NCBI RefSeq assembly: GCF_003646465.1
Contig: NZ_QZEX01000003.1
Location: 62,001-126,000 of the forward strand
Direction of reading: 5' to 3'
DNA from: Chachezhania antarctica
GTDB lineage: Bacteria > Pseudomonadota > Alphaproteobacteria > Rhodobacterales > Rhodobacteraceae
DNA: 64,000 bases
A program made the translations under genes and the position numbers. Position 1 is the stretch's first letter, and each line of letters starts with the position of its first letter. Below the pieces are notes generated by a model. That model saw only the letters and a list, made by a program, of their open reading frames with translations, was not told the origin of the DNA and made no database searches. This document shows positions 61,401 to 64,000 of this stretch, piece by piece.

Positions 61401-62679
61401 TCGCAAGCGCGCCCATGGCGAAATCGGCACCTTTCCCGGTGCCCGTCCGGATCGACGCGCCATCGTCCAGCGTGATCGCCACGGTCCCGCCGCTGGGTTG
61501 GAAGGTGCTGCCGAACGGCTCCCAGCTGCCTGCGCGGCTGAAGCCAAATATGCCAACGCCGCCTTGCCCCATCGTGATGGACGCATCGGACCCGAGCGTT
61601 ACGGAAACCGCACCCCCATCGGCCGGATATCCGTTCCCTGTCGGAAGCACGGTGGCCTCGTTCTCGAACCCGTCGCCACCGACCGCAGCCGCGTAGATGC
61701 CGAACCCGTCCGGATCGGACACTGTGATGCTGCCACCATGTGTCACCGCAACCGTTCCGGCCGTCCCGGGCGTGCCGGTGTAATAGTTCTGCGCCTGACC
61801 CAGCGCGCCGCCCTGCGCATAGGCATAGATCCCGGTCGCACCGCCGTCACCGCCGGCATCGACGATGATCGTGCTGCCGGCTTCTGTCGTCAGGTTGATA
61901 TCGCCCGCATCGCCGCCATTCCCGACAAACGCGTTTTCATCGGCATCCGTCGCGCTGGTGGCGTGGCCACCGATGGACGTAACCGTTACACCCGACAGCG
62001 CCGGCGTGCCGAGCGCGCCACCCTTGCTCGCGCCCTGCCCCGTTGCCGAAAGCGCGGCCGATCCGTCGATGGTGACGATGATCGCCCCCGCGTCGCTGCC
62101 GTCCACGGCACCCTGCGTGAAGTTGTCGATATCGTTGTTCTGCCAGTTGTCCTGACCGGGCGCCAGATAGCCGTCGGTTCCGACCGAGCCGACCCACAAC
62201 GCACCGGGCACCGGGCCGCCCCCCGTGATGCCGGTGGCCGACAGGCTGTCCGTGCCTGCCGAACCGGTCGGCGTTCCCATCGTGACCGTGATGTCACCGG
62301 CATCGAAAGCGGTCTCCGTTGCCTGCGGGGTCGAGCCTGTCGACAGGTACTGAACCACGCCATTCGACGGATCGACCGTCGGCAGCCCGTCCAGGGAAAG
62401 CGCCCCGGTGATCTGCCCAATGATCGACCAGTCGTTATCGGTCTCGAGGATGACGGGGACAATGCCACCGCCGCTGACGGTTGACGTGACACGCGGCATG
62501 TCACCGTCCGGAGTGTTCACCCCACCCTGCGATGGCGGAGCCACGATCTCTCCCGCGGCCACGCCTGCCCAGCCCACGAGGATAAGGCCCGAAGCGGCGA
62601 GGAGGGGGCCGGAACGGCCGGCCATGTTGCTGGATTTGCCTTTGAGCGACGGCGGCGAAAACGCATCACGGGTCGACAT
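55438..62679 (-). CDS. Giant autotransporter with QSIGGGGG repeats
   Basis: About 2413 residues from ATG 62679 (GTG 62775 and ATG 62625 are alternatives). An extended signal region (MAGRSGPLLAASGLILVGWA) is followed by a passenger of some 2050 residues. The passenger is rich in Gly, Ser, Thr and Ala and holds about 19 copies of a (A/V)QS(I/V)GGGGGxGG motif every 60-110 residues, as expected for a long beta-helix. A linker with SCPAFEGTTTLLTEGSCIWA carries the only obvious Cys pair. The last 270 residues form a type Va beta-barrel ending LLRLSYRF, with a terminal Phe. It is probably a surface adhesin or structural protein. It stands alone. Confidence 0.88.
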   Translation of the reverse strand: MSTRDAFSPPSLKGKSSNMAGRSGPLLAASGLILVGWAGVAAGEIVAPPSQGGVNTPDGDMPRVTSTVSGGGIVPVILETDNDWSIIGQITGALSLDGLPTVDPSNGVVQYLSTGSTPQATETAFDAGDITVTMGTPTGSAGTDSLSATGITGGGPVPGALWVGSVGTDGYLAPGQDNWQNNDIDNFTQGAVDGSDAGAIIVTIDGSAALSATGQGASKGGALGTPALSGVTVTSIGGHATSATDADENAFVGNGGDAGDINLTTEAGSTIIVDAGGDGGATGIYAYAQGGALGQAQNYYTGTPGTAGTVAVTHGGSITVSDPDGFGIYAAAVGGDGFENEATVLPTGNGYPADGGAVSVTLGSDASITMGQGGVGIFGFSRAGSWEPFGSTFQPSGGTVAITLDDGASIRTGTGKGADFAMGALAISAGNALVEKRGDNGEGSGNAGSITIDNAGDIATGGTLSFGLAALAVGGTPFVTSVNSGSNVIGNSGEIASADGGSINVGHSGTITTPGDHAAGILALSSGGGGVVKNDAAGVVNSDGTGFSAGTLLGANTNSDAAATSGGSVEIDVSGTIATGGTAGSGIGAFGILAQSIGGSGGMAGGSESLTAIGDAGGGGGAGGKVTVSLDDGTRIGTLGKNAHGLLAQSIGGGGGSGVSSSGGFVAVGGAGGAGGDGGTATLNTAGSVQITTAANYSHGAVVQSIGGGGGNGGYADSAGAFVDVAIGGAGGAGGSGGVAGGYNNAGSRVTTVGNHAYGMTVQSIGGGGGVGGAAMSYAAGALFSASFAVGGKGGVGGDGGVVTGINHGTISTGLNPATLASGVTFVAGTGTVYGTLSNGATFVGDFTSGGIEDGVVAGDLGTLTIRDGDQTRTIQNASMDDGVLTGAGFSGTVMSGGILQAVASDPGTALVSGVLSDGLFTAATGAPNPNGADAAGMVVQSIGGGGGAGGSATGKALALPLAGGGEYELKQFAFAGSLGANGGAAGDGGGVTAGNYNAILTWGDAARGVVAQSIGGGGGIGGDATATSTTIQDSGTDFQASFALGGYGGASGNGGTVTAFNGAEDGSEIGSVITHGQFATGILAQSIGGGGGAGGTGTATNNTPDVPYATGNSYAGDLGLGGFGGAGGNGGTVTVYNYAGSSSATTGSDATAIRAQSIGGGGGEGVGGSGGVSATVSNTPLSMKVNVGAVNGDAGDGDAVTVDNYGFISTMGGGSHGIHAQSVGGGGGAAGSLDSRSSAFLKSVAGDVKSWLSDDGSYRALISLGGSAGDGGDGDMVTVLNDATAGIATNGERALGILAQSIGGGGGTAGASSGLSRSAVTSTTTQDGARVFTTTLDIGSGSGSTGQGGTVDVTNNGQIVTTGSGATALVAQSVSNGGYGAAASVDGDLTLAMGLSVNTDVISSALDGGDVGVIHSADASITTAGRDAAAIIAQSVGGGGGIASAGSDAFQTVGGGQAGSAFHKITLGGTYSDSAPPNVGGTVSVTASGDIATTADWSHGVVAQSVGGGGGSAAVHTTDSVAASLDVVVGATGGTGNGGDVTVALGSTGGPASITTGTQTTTGGTTTRTGYAAYGILAQSIGGGGGLVMEDTAAGTQAFGTIMLGGNGIGNGTKVSVTGDASVTTHGDTAHGVVLQSIGMGGGIAGQGSSLTPDSPAATGAVLASLNPLAAAPAYGNGGNVTLDSALTISTSGASAYGVLAQSIGGGGGLAFSQNAANIATIGNAFGTGTKSNGGNLRLTLQDGTAIATTGAAAHAIVAQSIGGGGGILGYHNGSGFSFPTEITNTQVGDGNSVNITTNGTITTSGDGAHGILAQSIGGGGGLFAQDGTAYAGSVGGGTSRGGGITINQSGTLAATGADASGIFAQSTRGSDGPASMNIDIAGAVSGGSGTGYGVWMDGGSFNTLTIDATGSLSALSGNAIYVTGGSSTTVANAGTLFGNALISGGTLTNTGIYDVGNGATVDGFYRQSDTGTLRFSFTSDPSAKLIVAGSAVLQGSADPVVGDWLLPVGNVLIQGEPVELDGPVTTPSGPLYSWTIGQPGPTSVTITPVADFTGAASGLDGNEQQAAGYLQDEWTAQNAAMASYFADLYNTVATQGQYQTVLDDMSPEATQALATNLANVSDSILGAAMSCPAFEGTTTLLTEGSCIWAQSGGDITRRFDADSRVSRVVTSFGGQKELDNGWALGGTFGFAALNAKGNTYSGSGTDYYGSVALKRVVGPWTFAGALAGGVGDYSINRVVQTDGSSLTAEPDAYLVGARARVAYDFAYKNSYIRPTMDLDLTYLNTATYRESGTSAFALAVDESDQVNAVFAPSVEFGFRRNMADDFILRGYVSGGAAFAARDGRSVSAALIGATSDNAFRVNIDTPNVLGTFTAGLQLYQDKGWDVRGEYRLQAGGDFLNQGGLLRLSYRF

Positions 62680-62852
62680 CTGCCTGGCACCAACCTGACC
62701 ATGTAAGGACCCAGATCTGTCGGTGTTCTTTCGAAACTTGCTACGATCTCGTAATCGGCCCGGATCGATTTCCACGCCGATGTGGCGCCGCGGTTACAGT
62801 ACCAGTGGGATTGCCAGCGGCCTTGCGAAACGCTGCCACAGGTTCCACGCAG

Positions 62853-63161
62853 CTACCTGTTCCCGTCGATCCAGCGCGACATCAGCCCCTTGTCGCGAAA
62901 GCACTCTCCGGGGATCGAGCGCCGTTTGATACGGGCGAGCCTTTCGGCGAAGGCGACCTGTTTCGAGGTCGGTCGCCCGTCGCCCGCAGTGTCGCCGGAG
63001 TACATTGGCTTCAACTTGGCCTGCGCTTCGATCCAGCTGCTGAGCGCGCGGCGGTCGTGCTGGATTTCTTCGGGCAGGAGCGTCTGATTACGAAGCGCCA
63101 GAGACCGGGCATAGGCGATCTGCTTTTGCGTGGCGGGAAGAAATTCGGCTGTTTTTTCCAT
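62853..63161 (-). CDS. Small protein with duplicated TxKQ-LA-DR-W motif
   Basis: A 102-residue protein with two copies of one motif: ATQKQIAYARSLALRN, then LPEEIQHDRRALSSWI; and TSKQVAFAERLARIKR, then IPGECFRDKGLMSRWI. The repeats resemble a small helical module seen in alphaproteobacterial hypothetical proteins. The function is unknown. ATG 63161 lacks a strong ribosome site. Confidence 0.6.
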   Translation of the reverse strand: MEKTAEFLPATQKQIAYARSLALRNQTLLPEEIQHDRRALSSWIEAQAKLKPMYSGDTAGDGRPTSKQVAFAERLARIKRRSIPGECFRDKGLMSRWIDGNR

Positions 63162-63202
63162 CTGAAGACACCATGTGTTGCCTGCCCTCAATATAGAACA
63201 AA

Positions 63203-63451
63203 TTGAGAACACTTTCAAGATGGCCGCGCGAAACCGGCGTAACGAATGCGGATCTTCGGGGAGGAAACTTCACGAAATTCAATGCCTCGGATCGGTCACT
63301 TCGGCACGGTTCGCATCGACCCGACCCGGCCGTCCTGCGGCCTGAAGAGGTCGAGTCCACGGCCATCCTGCACATCCGGACGCGTGATCGGGACATGACC
63401 CGGGGCGACATTGCCCGGACAGCGATGGAGGCGGCTTACGGCACTGACTGA
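63203..63451 (+). CDS. Doubtful 82-aa ORF
   Basis: A plus-strand frame ending RTRDRDMTRGDIARTAMEAA shows GC-rich third positions in its last 40 codons, but the start is weak and no family is recognised. It might be the tail of a disrupted gene, cut by the IS256-type element that begins just after it. Confidence 0.2.
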   Translation: MRTLSRWPRETGVTNADLRGGNFTKFNASDRSLRHGSHRPDPAVLRPEEVESTAILHIRTRDRDMTRGDIARTAMEAAYGTD

Positions 63452-63483
63452 GGCCGGGGGCGGCAAATCCTGCCTATCTTCAG

Positions 63484-64000
63484 GTAGTGTCCCGTCGGGT
63501 GGTGTAGGAGGTCGCGCGCGAAGCCCTTGGCGTAGCGCAGCGCGCGGCCGGGCTGGCGGCCACCGCGCTTCTTCGTAGTCTGAGGTTGTTCGAAGACCGA
63601 CGACAACGAAGGAGAGCACGATGACCGAGACCATGATTGACCTTCCGGGCGTGATCGCCAAGAGCGATGACGCGGATTTTCTGCGAGAGCTGATCCAGAT
63701 TGCCGCGCAGCGGCTGATGGATATCGAGGTGGCCGCCGTTTGCGGTGCGGGCCATGGCGAGCGTAATTCCGACCGGGAGAACCAGCGGAACGGCTACCGG
63801 CCGCGGCAATGGGATACCCGGGCGGGGACCATCGGCCTGAACATCCCGAAGCTGCGCAAGGGCAATTATTTCCCGACCTTCCTGGAGCCGCGCAAGACGG
63901 CTGAGAAGGCGCTGATGGCTGTGATACAGGAAGCCTACATCCACGGGGTCTCGACCCGCGCCGTCGATGACTTGGTGCGGGCCATGGGGCTGACGGGCAC
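63484..64000 (+). mobile_element. IS256-family insertion sequence, left part
   Basis: The element appears to begin near 63484 (GTAGTGTCCCGTCGGGTGGT), about 135 bases before the transposase ATG, the normal distance for an IS256-type left end. The right end is outside the window, so the inverted repeat and target duplication cannot be confirmed. Confidence 0.55.
63621..64000 (+). CDS. IS256-family transposase, N-terminal part
   Basis: The first 126 residues of a mutator-type transposase. Recognisable stretches are [20 protein letters not shown], the [20 protein letters not shown] motif, [20 protein letters not shown] and [25 protein letters not shown] precedes the ATG. The DDE catalytic residues lie beyond the window end, so it is not known whether the copy is intact. 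Confidence 0.9.
   Translation, partial: MTETMIDLPGVIAKSDDADFLRELIQIAAQRLMDIEVAAVCGAGHGERNSDRENQRNGYRPRQWDTRAGTIGLNIPKLRKGNYFPTFLEPRKTAEKALMAVIQEAYIHGVSTRAVDDLVRAMGLTG

Noticed and set aside
59452-62484. A 1010-codon open frame antisense to the autotransporter, and a 572-codon one at 56389-58107
   Set aside because: They mirror the repetitive high-GC autotransporter codons, have no recognisable domain, and the minus-strand protein has clear signal, repeat and barrel features.
1-64000. CRISPR arrays, rRNA, tRNA genes or riboswitches
   Set aside because: No regularly spaced identical repeats outside the autotransporter coding repeats, and no recognisable RNA-gene sequences were seen.

Overview
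The window is high-GC DNA (many GC-ending codons, ORFs open in several frames) typical of an alphaproteobacterium. The density of TRAP and TctABC-type solute importers, CoA-linked catabolic genes and Rhodobacterales-like regulators suggests a Rhodobacteraceae/Roseobacter-type chromosome or large accessory replicon. This assignment is inference; no rRNA, tRNA or replication gene is present to fix it.

Layout. (1) 1-3.8 kb: an ABC importer (ATPase and a partial binding protein) divergent from a LacI regulator and a 2H phosphoesterase, with a CG-centred palindrome between them. (2) 4.0-16.4 kb: a CoA-ester catabolic block. One operon (DUF35 protein, thiolase-like protein, enoyl-CoA hydratase, nitronate monooxygenase) diverges from an SDR gene. 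A second operon (small leader ORF, acyl-CoA dehydrogenase, NDP-forming acyl-CoA synthetase, CoA transferase, TctB, TctA, TctC) is transcribed from about 15.9 kb. Both promoter regions carry paired palindromes (consensus TTACT-N4-AGTAA) with centres 20 bp apart, and the nearby TetR gene is broken. (3) 16.5-18.3 kb: an Fe-alcohol dehydrogenase flanked by gene relics. (4) 18.3-37.8 kb: a putative IclR regulon. All six promoter regions here hold a 15-bp palindrome TTTCAC-N3-GTGAAA. The genes are two alpha/beta hydrolases, two related amidohydrolases, the IclR regulator, TctABC, two metallo-beta-lactamase-fold proteins, an MFS exporter, a HAPMO-like Baeyer-Villiger monooxygenase with a lipocalin-like partner, an HpcH/HpaI aldolase, a cupin, an SDR, MmgE/PrpD, carboxymuconolactone decarboxylase, a 3-hydroxyisobutyrate-dehydrogenase-like enzyme and a SnoaL-like protein. 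Together they look like a complete import-oxygenate-hydrolyse-cleave pathway for an oxygenated or cyclic carbon source. (5) 37.9-46.2 kb: one long minus-strand operon of IclR, E1 alpha, E1 beta, TRAP DctPQM, an acetolactate-synthase-like ThDP enzyme and an internally duplicated protein of unknown function. (6) 46.8-50.7 kb: a second TRAP operon divergent from a FadR-type GntR regulator with a GTATAC palindrome. (7) 51-55.1 kb: a YegD-like Hsp70, then a VOC/DUF1428/GST/VOC operon divergent from an HxlR regulator. (8) 55.4-62.7 kb: one giant autotransporter with about 19 QSIGGGGG-type repeats. (9) 62.8-64 kb: a small duplicated-motif protein and the left part of an IS256-family element.

The most notable result is the shared-operator regulon in block 4. 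Next are the duplicated twin-palindrome promoters of block 2, the thiolase-like protein without its nucleophilic cysteine next to a DUF35 protein (a retro-aldolase signature), two cases where a well-initiated mini-ORF ends in a GTGA overlap with the next gene, and the unknown duplicated protein at the end of the ThDP/TRAP operon.
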